Shown: positions 16,263 through 24,831 of the stretch, one piece after another
Layout: the number at the start of each line of letters is the position of its first letter
How positions within the stretch are numbered: the stretch's first letter is position 1
Assembly: GCF_033100115.1 (NCBI RefSeq)
Contig: NZ_CP136910.1
Coordinates: 3,124,001-3,188,000, forward strand
DNA from: Anaerocolumna sp. AGMB13020
Lineage (GTDB): Bacteria > Bacillota > Clostridia > Lachnospirales > Lachnospiraceae
DNA length: 64,000 nt
Direction of reading: 5' to 3'
The notes under the pieces: generated by a model
What the model was told of the DNA's origin: nothing
The model's database searches: none
Seen by the model: the letters and a program-made list of their open reading frames with translations, nothing else
Translations under genes and position numbers: made by a program

Positions 16263-17831
16263 GTGGAACTGATAAAGAAAAATGTTCATATGAATAAATT
16301 AAAATGTCAAACCAGCCTTCAGCTTACCCTGGATGATGACTTTAATGTGCCGGATGTTAAGCCTGACATTTATAAAATTATTAAAGAACAGGGCACAGTA
16401 AAAATCAATGATGTTAAGATGTCAAATGGTAAGCTCATGGTTAACGGCTCACTGCATTTTAATGTCCTTTATCTCAGTGACGAAAACGCAAGACCCTTAC
16501 ATAATATGGCAGGAGAAGTTGCTTTTGACGAATTGATTCACTTAGAAGATGCCTGCGCCGGCGACGATGCAGTGGTTCACTGGGAACTGGAGGATATGAC
16601 CACCGGGTTAATCAATTCCAGAAAACTAAGTGTTAAAGCCATTGTATGCCTGACAGTGCTGGTGGAAGATCTTTATGATGAAGCAACAGCAGTAGGAATC
16701 GAGAGTGACGGAGATATCCAGTTCAGGAACAAGAGTATTACCGTCACGGATATTGCCGTGGATAAGAGGGATACCTACAGGGTAAAAGACCAGATACATT
16801 TACCTTCTAATAAAGGGAATATATCAGAGATACTCTATAGCGAAGTTGAACTTCGTAACGTAGAGGTGAGATTACTGGAGGATAAGTTTACAGTAAAAGG
16901 GGAATTGATTGTTTTTATTATTTACGCAGGTGAAAGTGAAGACAATCCTGTTGAATATTATGAAACAGAAATACCTTTCTCTACCACTGTGGATTGCAAC
17001 GGTTGTTCGGAGGATATGATAGATAATATTACCTTCACCATTTCAGGCATTAATTTGGAAGTAGTACCCGATGCTGACGGAGAAGAAAGAATCGTTGACG
17101 TAGAAGTCGTAATTGATATGGCTATCAAAATGTATGAGGAAGAGGAACTGGAGCTCTTAAGCGATGTTTACTCTCCTTATAAGGATCTGGTTCCGGTAAT
17201 GAAGGAAGCCCATTATGAAAGTCTTCTGGTCAAAAATAACAGTAAAGTAAGAGTCAATGACAGAATCCGGTTAGCTCCCGGTCAACCGGAGATTCTGCAG
17301 ATCTGTCATGCTTCCGGAGATATAAAGGTAGATGATATCGAAGTTACGGACAGCGGTCTTTTAGTAGGCGGCGTCATCGATATTCAGGTTCTGTATATCT
17401 GCCCGGATGATACCAAACCGCTGAATTCTATTAAAGGAGTCATCCCGTTTAACCAGACAGTGGAAGCCAGAGGAGTTGATACAGAAAGTATTTACCGCAT
17501 AAAACCTTCCCTGGAGCAGTTAAGTGTTATGGTGCTTGACGGGGAGGAGATGGAGGTTAAGGCAGGGATAGGACTGAGTACCATTGTATTCAATGCTCTT
17601 ACAGAGCCCATCATAGCGGATGTGCAGGAATATGATCTGGACTATGAAAAGCTGAAAGGTATGCCCAGTATGGTAGGCTATATTGTAAAGAATGAGGATA
17701 CCTTGTGGAGTATTGCCAAGAAATATTACAGCACGGTGGATAAACTCAAAGAACTGAATGATTTAGAGGATGAGTATATAAAACCCGGCGATAAGCTGTT
17801 AATTACAAAGAGAGTAGATAAAATCCTGTAG
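16263..17831 (+). CDS. sipL: SipL-like protein: DUF3794 (SPOCS) repeats plus LysM
   Basis: A 522-residue protein with three DUF3794/SPOCS-type beta domains (about 1-150, 160-300, 310-460) and one C-terminal LysM (about 473-518: VGYIVKNEDTLWSIAKKYY ... IKPGDKLLI). This order matches SipL of Clostridioides, which binds the coat morphogenetic ATPase SpoIVA through its LysM domain and is needed for coat attachment around the forespore. The opening NKLKCQTSLQLTLDDDFNVPDVKPDI is characteristic. The start is a GTG at 16263 with AGGAGG ten bases before. The IS element ends only 67 bases upstream, so the natural promoter may have been displaced or partly replaced. Confidence 0.88.
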   Translation: MELIKKNVHMNKLKCQTSLQLTLDDDFNVPDVKPDIYKIIKEQGTVKINDVKMSNGKLMVNGSLHFNVLYLSDENARPLHNMAGEVAFDELIHLEDACAGDDAVVHWELEDMTTGLINSRKLSVKAIVCLTVLVEDLYDEATAVGIESDGDIQFRNKSITVTDIAVDKRDTYRVKDQIHLPSNKGNISEILYSEVELRNVEVRLLEDKFTVKGELIVFIIYAGESEDNPVEYYETEIPFSTTVDCNGCSEDMIDNITFTISGINLEVVPDADGEERIVDVEVVIDMAIKMYEEEELELLSDVYSPYKDLVPVMKEAHYESLLVKNNSKVRVNDRIRLAPGQPEILQICHASGDIKVDDIEVTDSGLLVGGVIDIQVLYICPDDTKPLNSIKGVIPFNQTVEARGVDTESIYRIKPSLEQLSVMVLDGEEMEVKAGIGLSTIVFNALTEPIIADVQEYDLDYEKLKGMPSMVGYIVKNEDTLWSIAKKYYSTVDKLKELNDLEDEYIKPGDKLLITKRVDKIL

Positions 17832-17916
17832 TTTTCCTCTGTTCCCGGAAGCACTGTCAGGATCCGGGAAGTCGAAGAAAGAGCAGTAAGCTGTTAGTGA
17901 TTTTAATTGCATTAGA

Positions 17917-17966
17917 ATAAAAAAGTGTTCCATGGCTTTCCTGTAAAGGATAAAAGCCATGGAACT
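17917..17966 (-). terminator. Terminator for the minus-strand gene run ending at 18011
   Basis: GTTCCATGGCTT and AAGCCATGGAAC pair perfectly; read on the minus strand the hairpin is followed by CACTTTTTT. It could also stop the sipL-like transcript from the other side, though the T tail is only on the minus strand. A second, tail-less pairing TTCCCGGA/TCCGGGAA lies at about 17842-17870. Confidence 0.75.
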
Positions 17967-18010
17967 AGTTTGGTTTGCCTGTATGAGCAGGCTTATGTAT
18001 GCAGGTAAGG

Positions 18011-18586
18011 TTACTTTGCAGATTCGGTGGAGGATGTTTTCCACTCATCCAGCTTCTTTAGAGTGGCATCCAGGGTTTTCTTACAGATTTCAGGAAGCTC
18101 ACCGCCCCAGGCTTTGGTTGCCTGTTCATAACCTGTCTTCACAGCGTTTATCATACTTTCTGCTTTTGCCGGGTCACTGCCCGCCAGGGCTTTTGCAAAA
18201 GATACTAAACGATCAGAGGTTTGTTCAACCCCCCAATAACCATCTTCTGCGATGTCAGCTTTTGCCTGATTGGAGGTTGCTTCGTCTACGGTATATTCTC
18301 CGCTTCTTAAGAAATTCCACATAGCATCCGAATCAAAAGCTTTTCCCTGGGAGAGCATCATCTTCTCAACCAGGCTTCTTAATTGTGCTGTTCTTTTCTC
18401 TGCTTCTGCTTTAAGGGATTCTACCACAGCGGTATCGCTTTTAGCAGTGGTGTTTTCAGTAATCTCTGAGGATTTTTCATATACTGCAGCAGGTGCTGAG
18501 CTGCTTTTTTGTGACGTACCGGAAGTCTTTCCGGTGGTTTTTGCCGTCGGCGCATAAGCAGCCGCTGTAATTCCATTTACATTCAT
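18011..18586 (-). CDS. Conserved hypothetical protein with C-terminal helical domain
   Basis: About 191 residues from the second of two close ATGs (18586), which stands six bases after GGAGGT; an earlier in-frame ATG at 18634 lacks a ribosome site. The first 65 residues are Ala/Ser/Thr/Lys-rich and likely disordered. A helical stretch (VVESLKAEAEKRTAQLRSLVEKM) leads into a compact domain with FLRSGEYTVDEATSNQAKADIAEDGYWG and WGGELPEICKKTLDATLKKLDEW. I recall this domain from uncharacterised clostridial proteins but know no function. No signal peptide is visible. It lies just downstream of ispE on the same strand. Confidence 0.7.
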   Translation of the reverse strand: MNVNGITAAAYAPTAKTTGKTSGTSQKSSSAPAAVYEKSSEITENTTAKSDTAVVESLKAEAEKRTAQLRSLVEKMMLSQGKAFDSDAMWNFLRSGEYTVDEATSNQAKADIAEDGYWGVEQTSDRLVSFAKALAGSDPAKAESMINAVKTGYEQATKAWGGELPEICKKTLDATLKKLDEWKTSSTESAK

Positions 18587-18649
18587 CTTCATACCTCCAT
18601 GTATGGGCAATGCCAATAAGTCTACATTGACCATATCGGAGAAAGAGGG

Positions 18650-19528
18650 CTAAAACTTAAGACCTGGCTGGTAAAGACCGGTTAAATATACCTGTTTATA
18701 GGATTTCCCGGCTTTTAACTGATAAAAAGCCTTTTCCGCTTTTTCTCTGCTGTCGAATAACCCAAACACCGTAGGTCCGCTGCCACTCATCATAGATGCG
18801 ATAGCTCCAAAGGCTGTAAGCTCATCCTTGATCTGACCGATTACAGGATATTCCTTAATGGTAACGGATTCCAGTACATTGCCAAAGTGACTGACGGCAG
18901 CTTTAAGATCCTTTCTTCTTATAGCGGTAAGGATAGCATCGATGTTCGGATGAGAGGTATCCTCCGCCAGCTTAAGGTGTTCATAAACATGTTTTGTCGA
19001 TACATTGATTCCCGGTTTGACAATCAGTACCTGACAGGAAGGAAAAGGAGAGACAGGAGTCAATATTTCACCGATGCCCTCGGAAAGAGCTGTTCCGCGT
19101 AAGAGGCAATAAGGAACATCTGCGCCTAACTGCAAGCCTAACTTTGACAGCTCCTCCTTTGACAGATTCAAATGAAACAGGCGGTTTAATCCGTAAAGAA
19201 CAGCAGCGGCGTCACTGCTTCCTCCAGCCAGACCTGCTGCTACAGGGATTTTCTTATCTAATATAATATGAACACCCTGGGTAATACCATAATTTTTTTT
19301 GATTAAAGCAGCGGCTTTGTATACCAGGTTGTTTTCATCTGTTGGCAGGTAAGGAAGATTCGTCTTAACGGTTATGGAGGTATTGTTGGTCCGTAATATG
19401 GATACTTTGTCATACAGGCCGATGGTCTGCATGATCATGCGAACTTCATGATAACCGTCCTCCCTTTTTCGCACCACATCCAGGCCAAGATTTATTTTTG
19501 CATATGCTTTCAGCTTGATGGAATTCAT
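18650..19528 (-). CDS. ispE: 4-diphosphocytidyl-2-C-methyl-D-erythritol kinase
   Basis: About 292 residues of a GHMP kinase in the MEP pathway of isoprenoid synthesis; it phosphorylates CDP-ME at the 2-hydroxyl. Motifs are KAYAKINLGLDVV with the substrate-binding Lys, the GHMP loop PVAAGLAGGSSDAAAVL, LGADVPYCL and MSGSGPTVFGLF. I took the ATG at 19528 (MNSIKLKAY), which has GAGGAG seven bases upstream; the longer frame to 19585 has none. It follows spoIIR with 65 bases between. This pairing of ispE with spoIIR is common in clostridia. Confidence 0.95.
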   Translation of the reverse strand: MNSIKLKAYAKINLGLDVVRKREDGYHEVRMIMQTIGLYDKVSILRTNNTSITVKTNLPYLPTDENNLVYKAAALIKKNYGITQGVHIILDKKIPVAAGLAGGSSDAAAVLYGLNRLFHLNLSKEELSKLGLQLGADVPYCLLRGTALSEGIGEILTPVSPFPSCQVLIVKPGINVSTKHVYEHLKLAEDTSHPNIDAILTAIRRKDLKAAVSHFGNVLESVTIKEYPVIGQIKDELTAFGAIASMMSGSGPTVFGLFDSREKAEKAFYQLKAGKSYKQVYLTGLYQPGLKF

Positions 19529-19593
19529 GGATACTCCTCTGTAAGTTAATGTCTTTATTATAATCTTAGAGAAAGCGTTATGCAAGTTTTACT

Positions 19594-20337
19594 CTAATCA
19601 GACAAATAATCTTTTATTATTTCAAAAAGCTTGAACTTCACCCGGATATCTGCTTTTTTTGAAGAAAAGACGGCATCGTATTCGTCTTCTGTCAATACAT
19701 GCTTTAATTGTTCTTTGGATTCTTTGGGTACCACGCTGTAGGTGGCATCCACAAAACAGAGAGGCGGAAACATGATACACCACCAGTTCTGTCCTTTTGC
19801 CTCACCGATTTCAACACGCAGAGCCTCGTACTGCCCTGGTGGCAGAGTAAGATCTCCATAAATCTTAATAGGAAAGTAACCGGTTTCTAAAGAGGCTGTA
19901 ACCGTATACTGATATCCATTCTCCTGTATGATATCTTCTGACAGAGCCTCCAGCTCCGCAAGGTTCTCTTCAATAACAAGCCTTGCCTCATTAACATCCG
20001 TCAGGCTGGACAGCTTGGGTCTTAAGGCTTCTGTCAGGGCAGATTTGACTTTCAGCTTAAGAGCCTGGTCTTGTGTGGAATCGCTGTTGGCTATCACATG
20101 GAAACGAATAATCTGGGAAGCAATATCCTTTTGCATGGCAGCTTTGCTCTCATAAGAATCTGCATGTATAACTTTGATGGAATATATGAGACAGAGTAAG
20201 CAAAGCGATAGGCAGGCGCTTAATTTAAGGAGCAGCTTTCGGTCAATGGATTGGAATTTCTTATGTAAGGATCCTCTATTTTCTGAAGTTTTTTTCCGAT
20301 GCAGAAATTGATAAATATGGATTTTTATTTTTAACAA
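19594..20337 (-). CDS. spoIIR: Stage II sporulation protein R
   Basis: A 247-residue secreted signalling protein made in the forespore; in Bacillus it triggers SpoIIGA to process pro-sigma-E in the mother cell. A basic N-terminus and a hydrophobic segment (about 38-55) form the signal. Family motifs are IIRFHVIANSDSTQDQALKLKVKSAL, NGYQYTVTASLETGYFPIKIYGDLTLPPGQYEALRVEIGEAKGQNWWCIMFPPLCFVD. The start is a TTG with GGGAGG eight bases before it. A forespore sigma-F promoter would be expected in the 300 bases upstream; I could not identify one. Confidence 0.95.
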   Translation of the reverse strand: MLKIKIHIYQFLHRKKTSENRGSLHKKFQSIDRKLLLKLSACLSLCLLCLIYSIKVIHADSYESKAAMQKDIASQIIRFHVIANSDSTQDQALKLKVKSALTEALRPKLSSLTDVNEARLVIEENLAELEALSEDIIQENGYQYTVTASLETGYFPIKIYGDLTLPPGQYEALRVEIGEAKGQNWWCIMFPPLCFVDATYSVVPKESKEQLKHVLTEDEYDAVFSSKKADIRVKFKLFEIIKDYLSD

Positions 20338-20636
20338 TATTCCGAACCTCCCTTTAAATAGTTTGAATTATTTTTAGTATGTACGTATAATCCAAATTTA
20401 AACAAAAGAGGTAAAAAGAATAAAATCCTTGCGATTTGTAAAAAGAAAGAGTAAAATAAAAAAAGCTATATGTATAGAATAGAAATATCAGGCGCAAAGT
20501 TTAGCCTGGTAATATTTGCACATACAGCGGTAAAAATTCAAAGAAAACAACAATCATAAAATAGAATTTTAAGGATAAGATATAGACATATAGGCATCGA
20601 AAGCAAACATCAGGATATTAAAGGAAGGATATCAGT

Positions 20637-21722
20637 ATGAGTAAAAAAACAGTTGCAGTCTTGTTTGGCGGGCAGTCTACTGAGCATGAAGTTTCTTGCG
20701 TTTCCGCTACTACCGTAATTAAACATATCAATGCGGATTTATACCGTATTCTCATTATAGGAATTACCAAAGAGGGAAAATGGCTCAAAGTAAACAATGC
20801 GGACGAAATTACTTCAGGCACCTGGCTTAAAAATACAGAAGCCGCAGTTCTGTTACCAGATGCTTCACTTAAGTCCGTGTTAATCTTAAACGGTGACAAG
20901 GCAGAAAAGATAAAAGTGGATGTGGTATTTCCTGTTCTTCACGGATTATGCGGAGAAGATGGTACCATTCAGGGACTCTTAGAACTGGCTAAGATACCTT
21001 ATGTTGGGTGCGGAGTTTTAGCTTCGTCCGTTTCCATGGATAAATTATATACAAAGATCATTGTAGATACGCTGGGTATCAGACAGGCAAAATATGTGGC
21101 TGTTACAAGGAAAGACCTAAGCAGCATGGAGGATACCGTTAAGAGAATTGAAGCAGTGATACCTTATCCTGTTTTCATAAAGCCCTCTAACTCAGGTTCT
21201 TCCAGAGGTATCTCCAAGGCAGAATCCAGAGAAGAACTGATGTCAGGATTAAAGCTTGCAGCAGAGCATGACAGAAAGATCCTGGTAGAGGAGACCATCA
21301 ATGGACGTGAAATTGAATGTGCCGTACTTGGAGGCAATGAATCCAGGGCTTCCGGTGTAGGTGAAATCGTAGCAGCAGCACAGTTCTACGATTATGATGC
21401 CAAATACAACAATGCAGAATCTAAGACAATTATCTCTCCTGAACTGCCCGCGGGCGCAGCTGATACAATTCGGGACTATGCTATTAAGATTTTTAAAGCA
21501 GTGGACGGACATGGTTTATCCAGAGTGGATTTCTTCGTCGATAGAATTACCGGAGAAGTAATCTTTAATGAGATCAATACCATGCCAGGTTTTACATCCA
21601 TCAGCATGTATCCCATGCTATGGGAGGCTAAAGGAATCGGAAAGCCCCAGTTGATAGAAAAATTATTGCAGCTTGCCTTTGCCAGAGCAGCAGAAGCAGG
21701 AGGAGAGAGCGATGTCTTGTAA
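20637..21722 (+). CDS. ddl: D-alanine--D-alanine ligase
   Basis: A 361-residue ATP-grasp enzyme making the D-Ala-D-Ala end of the peptidoglycan precursor. Visible are VLFGGQSTEHEVSCVSA at the N-terminus, PVLHGLCGEDGTIQGLLE, PYVGCGVLASSVSMDK, PVFIKPSNSGSSRGISK, REIECAVLGG, and the metal-binding FFVDRITGEVIFNEINTMPGFTSISMYP. AAGGAAGG precedes the ATG. The gene overlaps murI by 11 bases, so the two are translated together. Both supply D-amino acids or their dipeptide to the cell wall. Confidence 0.97.
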   Translation: MSKKTVAVLFGGQSTEHEVSCVSATTVIKHINADLYRILIIGITKEGKWLKVNNADEITSGTWLKNTEAAVLLPDASLKSVLILNGDKAEKIKVDVVFPVLHGLCGEDGTIQGLLELAKIPYVGCGVLASSVSMDKLYTKIIVDTLGIRQAKYVAVTRKDLSSMEDTVKRIEAVIPYPVFIKPSNSGSSRGISKAESREELMSGLKLAAEHDRKILVEETINGREIECAVLGGNESRASGVGEIVAAAQFYDYDAKYNNAESKTIISPELPAGAADTIRDYAIKIFKAVDGHGLSRVDFFVDRITGEVIFNEINTMPGFTSISMYPMLWEAKGIGKPQLIEKLLQLAFARAAEAGGESDVL

Positions 21723-22542
21723 TGCACCTATCGGTGTTTTTGATTCCGGAATCGGGGGATTAACGGTAGCCAGGGAAATCATGAGACAGATACCAGGAGA
21801 AACGATAATCTACTTTGGAGATACTGCCAGGGTTCCATACGGAAGTAAATCACAAAAGACTATTATTACTTACTCAAGACAAATCATAAAGTTCCTACAG
21901 ACCAAAGACGTAAAGGCTATTGTTATCGCCTGTAACACCGCCAGTGCACTTGCACTTGAGGTGGTTGCCAGAGAGGTCTCAATACCTGTAATCGGAGTGG
22001 TAAAGCCTGGTGCGAAGGTGGCTTCTGAAGCCACAAAGAATGGAAATATCGGCGTAATTGGTACAGAAGGTACCATCAACAGCGGAATATATAACACATA
22101 TATAAAAGAATTGAACCCGGATGTAAGGGTATATGGAAAGGCTTGTCCTCTCTTTGTTCCTCTGGTGGAAGAAGGCTGGCTTACAGACCCTTTAACCGTG
22201 GAGGTGGCCAAAAGATATATCAGCAGTCTCCTCGGACTGAATATAGACACTTTGGTATTAGGGTGTACTCACTATCCGCTTATACGTAACATAATCGGAT
22301 CTATCGTAGGAAATGACGTTACATTGGTTAATCCTGCTTATGAAACCGCCATAGAGTTGAAACAGGTACTGCTGCAGGCGGGAATAGAGAACAACGGACC
22401 TGCCTGTGAGCATAAATTCTATGTAAGTGACGGCGCGGATAAATTCAAAAGGTTTGCCAATACCATACTTCCCTGTGATGTAGTTGAAACGGAAGATGTG
22501 AATATTGAAAGCTTTGCGGATGCTCTGACAACATATTTATAG
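21712..22542 (+). CDS. murI: Glutamate racemase
   Basis: About 276 residues of the cofactor-free racemase that makes D-glutamate for the wall. The two catalytic cysteines lie in IVIACNTASALA (about C73) and LVLGCTHYPLIR (about C184); GVFDSGIGGLTVAREI and YFGDTARVPYGSKS are the family opening motifs. The ATG at 21712 has AGGAGGAG a few bases upstream, inside the end of ddl; a longer frame from 21673 starts within ddl without a ribosome site. Operon with ddl and the DUF1934 gene. Confidence 0.97.
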   Translation: MSCNAPIGVFDSGIGGLTVAREIMRQIPGETIIYFGDTARVPYGSKSQKTIITYSRQIIKFLQTKDVKAIVIACNTASALALEVVAREVSIPVIGVVKPGAKVASEATKNGNIGVIGTEGTINSGIYNTYIKELNPDVRVYGKACPLFVPLVEEGWLTDPLTVEVAKRYISSLLGLNIDTLVLGCTHYPLIRNIIGSIVGNDVTLVNPAYETAIELKQVLLQAGIENNGPACEHKFYVSDGADKFKRFANTILPCDVVETEDVNIESFADALTTYL

Positions 22543-22573
22543 CCTGAAAGCAAGGCGTGATAGGGAGGATTGC

Positions 22574-22996
22574 ATGAAGAAAGATGTATTGGTTTCCATA
22601 TCCGGACTTCAATACGAGGTAGACAGGGACGAGCCCATTGAAGTAATATCCGTGGGTCAGTACTATAACAAAAACGATAAACATTACATCTGTTATGATG
22701 AAGTGATAGAGGGCACCGATGGAGTGACCAGCTGTACGGTTAAGGTAGGAAACGAGCAGATCGATATTATAAAAAGAGGTGCCAGTAACGTTCATATGAT
22801 ATTTGAAGTAGGCAGGAAGAATACCACTTTCTACAACACTCCTTATGGCGATCTGCAAATAGGAATTCATACCGGCAGGATACAGGTGGCAGAGGAAGCG
22901 GACAAATTAACGTTAGAGATAAATTATGGACTGGATATAAACTATTCCTTTATCGGTGACTGTCAGATACAGATGAAGATAACCTCAAGAAAATAA
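22574..22996 (+). CDS. DUF1934 family protein (YwiB-like)
   Basis: A 140-residue small beta-barrel protein of the DUF1934 family. It reads MKKDVLVSISGLQYEVD, HYICYDEVIEGTDG, ASNVHMIFEVGRKNTTFYNTPYGDLQIGIHT and LEINYGLDINYSFIGDCQIQMKI, the pattern of this family, whose structure resembles calycins. It lies 31 bases after murI with GGGAGG before the ATG and is likely the last gene of the ddl-murI operon. Function is unknown. Confidence 0.88.
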   Translation: MKKDVLVSISGLQYEVDRDEPIEVISVGQYYNKNDKHYICYDEVIEGTDGVTSCTVKVGNEQIDIIKRGASNVHMIFEVGRKNTTFYNTPYGDLQIGIHTGRIQVAEEADKLTLEINYGLDINYSFIGDCQIQMKITSRK

Positions 22997-23133
22997 ACAG
23001 AGTACTTGTTCCTCATGCCAGTGCAGGTATTAAGGAAAGGCATTCATGACGGAACAGGTTCATAGTCACATGAAAAGTATACCTTGAATTGTGAGCTAAG
23101 GCCCAGTAAAAGTGGTAATGAACAAGAAACGAA

Positions 23134-23174
23134 AAACAGCCGTTATACCTTACTATAAAGGTATTCGGCTGTTT
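23134..23174. terminator. Hairpin between convergent genes
   Basis: AAACAGCCGTTATACCTT and AAGGTATTCGGCTGTTT pair around a short TACTAT loop. T residues follow on both strands (GATTTT on plus, TCGTTTC on minus), so it can serve the genes ending at 22996 and 23179. Confidence 0.75.
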
Positions 23175-23178
23175 GATT

Positions 23179-23640
23179 TTAAGCTTTATTATTCTTTGTG
23201 ATTTTGCCTTTGATTCTTGCGAAAAGTTTTTGCTTTTCTGGTTTTACATCAAGATTTGCACGTAAGCCTTTTACATCCATAATGTAAATACCGTTCATTA
23301 CGGCTTTTACTTCTTTTTTAACAGGGATAAGATCAAAGATCTTATCGTCGCACATTAAATTCATAATCTTTGGTCCAATTTTTGCTTTTACAATGGGGAC
23401 CTTAGAACGGCGCAGATATTTCGGTGTCTGATCGATTACTATCTTTGGCAGATCGGCCTCCGTTAACTTCATTCGCTTTTTATCTATTACTAAAATAGAA
23501 ACTGACTGTGCGCCGGCTTTCATCTGAGCCTGACTTTCCTCAGATCTTTTCTGAAGCTTTCTTCCATAAATGGACAGACCGATAAGAGCACCAAGAACAA
23601 CAACCAGAACTACTATCAATACAATAATACCGGGACTCAA
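23179..23640 (-). CDS. Membrane-anchored protein of unknown function
   Basis: A 153-residue protein with one N-terminal transmembrane helix (about 4-24), a short charged stalk (GRKLQKRSEESQAQMKAG) and a cytoplasmic basic domain of about 110 residues (VSILVIDKKRMKL, IVIDQTPKYLRRSKVPIVKAKIGPKIMNLMCDDKIFDLIPVKKEVKAVMNGIYIMDV). The N-out orientation is likely from charge distribution. GGAGGTAG precedes the ATG. It is co-oriented with plsC and 69 bases downstream of it. Homologues are common in Lachnospiraceae as hypothetical proteins; I know no function. Confidence 0.75.
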   Translation of the reverse strand: MSPGIIVLIVVLVVVLGALIGLSIYGRKLQKRSEESQAQMKAGAQSVSILVIDKKRMKLTEADLPKIVIDQTPKYLRRSKVPIVKAKIGPKIMNLMCDDKIFDLIPVKKEVKAVMNGIYIMDVKGLRANLDVKPEKQKLFARIKGKITKNNKA

Positions 23641-23709
23641 CTTTCTACCTCCTTCCCCAGAATTTGCAATGGATTTATTTTATCATTAATTTTTCAAAAG
23701 TTCAAGTAA

Positions 23710-24441
23710 TTAAACTGTTTGACCGGCATTTTTCTGAAGCATGTCACGGATAATATTCTGAACATGGGAACCCAGGAATTTACGCTCTTCTTTGCTTAAG
23801 GAACCTGGCTCTACGGGTTTTCCGTATTCTATGATAACTTTTGCTCTTCTTATCCAGGGAAGATGATTTTCAAAAATATTGTCCGTATTGGATATTGCGA
23901 CGGGAATGATGGGACAGCCTGATTTTTCTGCAATTTTTAAGCTGCCTTCCTTAAAGGGGAGCATTTCATCGCCATGATTTCTGGTTCCTTCGGGAGAGAT
24001 AAATACGGAATAGCCATTTTTAACCAGCTCTACGCCTGTTAGGATCATTTTTAGCCCTTCCCTTAGGTCATCCCTGTCTAAGAAGAGACAGTTAAGATAT
24101 TTCATCCAGATTTTGAGGATTGGCACTTTCCCGATTTCTTTTTTGGCAACATAACCGGTGAGAGTTGGCACCGTTGCATAACCCAGTACAATATCAAAAT
24201 AACTGCGGTGGTTGGATACATATAATACAGCCTGGTCTTTTGGCACATTTTCCAGACCCCTTATCTCATACTTTGTACCGCTGATAAAAAGAATCACACG
24301 AAATGCCCAGGATACGATGCGCTGGGAGGATTCCACTTTCTTTCTGGGATTGATCTTGCCGAGGATGATTTCATACAGAAATAAAAGCAGGCTGACGGTA
24401 AAAAATATAAGTAAGAATAATAAAACGAATAAGGTTCTCAT
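23710..24441 (-). CDS. plsC: 1-acylglycerol-3-phosphate O-acyltransferase
   Basis: A 243-residue membrane acyltransferase that forms phosphatidic acid from lysophosphatidate. It has an N-terminal hydrophobic helix (about 1-24), the catalytic NHRSYFD (HxxxxD) near 76, LFLDRDD near 119, the glycerophosphate-binding SPEGTRNHGD near 150 and the CPIIPVAI motif near 179. All four PlsC blocks are intact. AGGAGGGG precedes the ATG at 24441. Confidence 0.93.
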   Translation of the reverse strand: MRTLFVLLFLLIFFTVSLLLFLYEIILGKINPRKKVESSQRIVSWAFRVILFISGTKYEIRGLENVPKDQAVLYVSNHRSYFDIVLGYATVPTLTGYVAKKEIGKVPILKIWMKYLNCLFLDRDDLREGLKMILTGVELVKNGYSVFISPEGTRNHGDEMLPFKEGSLKIAEKSGCPIIPVAISNTDNIFENHLPWIRRAKVIIEYGKPVEPGSLSKEERKFLGSHVQNIIRDMLQKNAGQTV

Positions 24442-24555
24442 AACCCCTCCTGTTATAATTTCATTACTGGTATTATAACATATTTTTTATTTTTATGCGC
24501 ATCTTTTATGAGAACTTACAAAATCCTTAAGTATTATTAAAAATCCTGCTATTTC

Positions 24556-24583
24556 TTGTACTCTGGAAATAATGTGATATAAT
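24556..24583 (+). promoter_or_regulatory. Extended -10 promoter for pncB with a long leader
   Basis: TTGTAC (24556-24561), 16 bases, then TATAAT (24578-24583) with TGA directly before it, giving an extended -10. The leader to the chosen start is about 240 bases. It contains GGGAAT/ATTCCC near 24595-24622, a repeated CTAACAGTTTAT near 24680, and CGATGTTT/GAACATATCG near 24754-24778, but no riboswitch class I can name. Confidence 0.65.
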
Positions 24584-24831
24584 GAAAACGTACGGGGAAT
24601 TTTGAGTTTACAACAGATTCCCTGCCAGAGCAACCTGTTCACGAGCACTATTATGATTCGGGTTCAGGACTAACAGTTTATCTAACAGTTTATACAGACA
24701 AAATAAGTGCACCAGGATAATAGAGTGAAAAGAAAAGCACTTTCCTTCCTGCCGATGTTTCTGCCTTGAACATATCGGTGTGGGAGGGAAATGTGTTTCA
24801 TAATGTTTGGATTATCCAGAAAGAAGGAATA

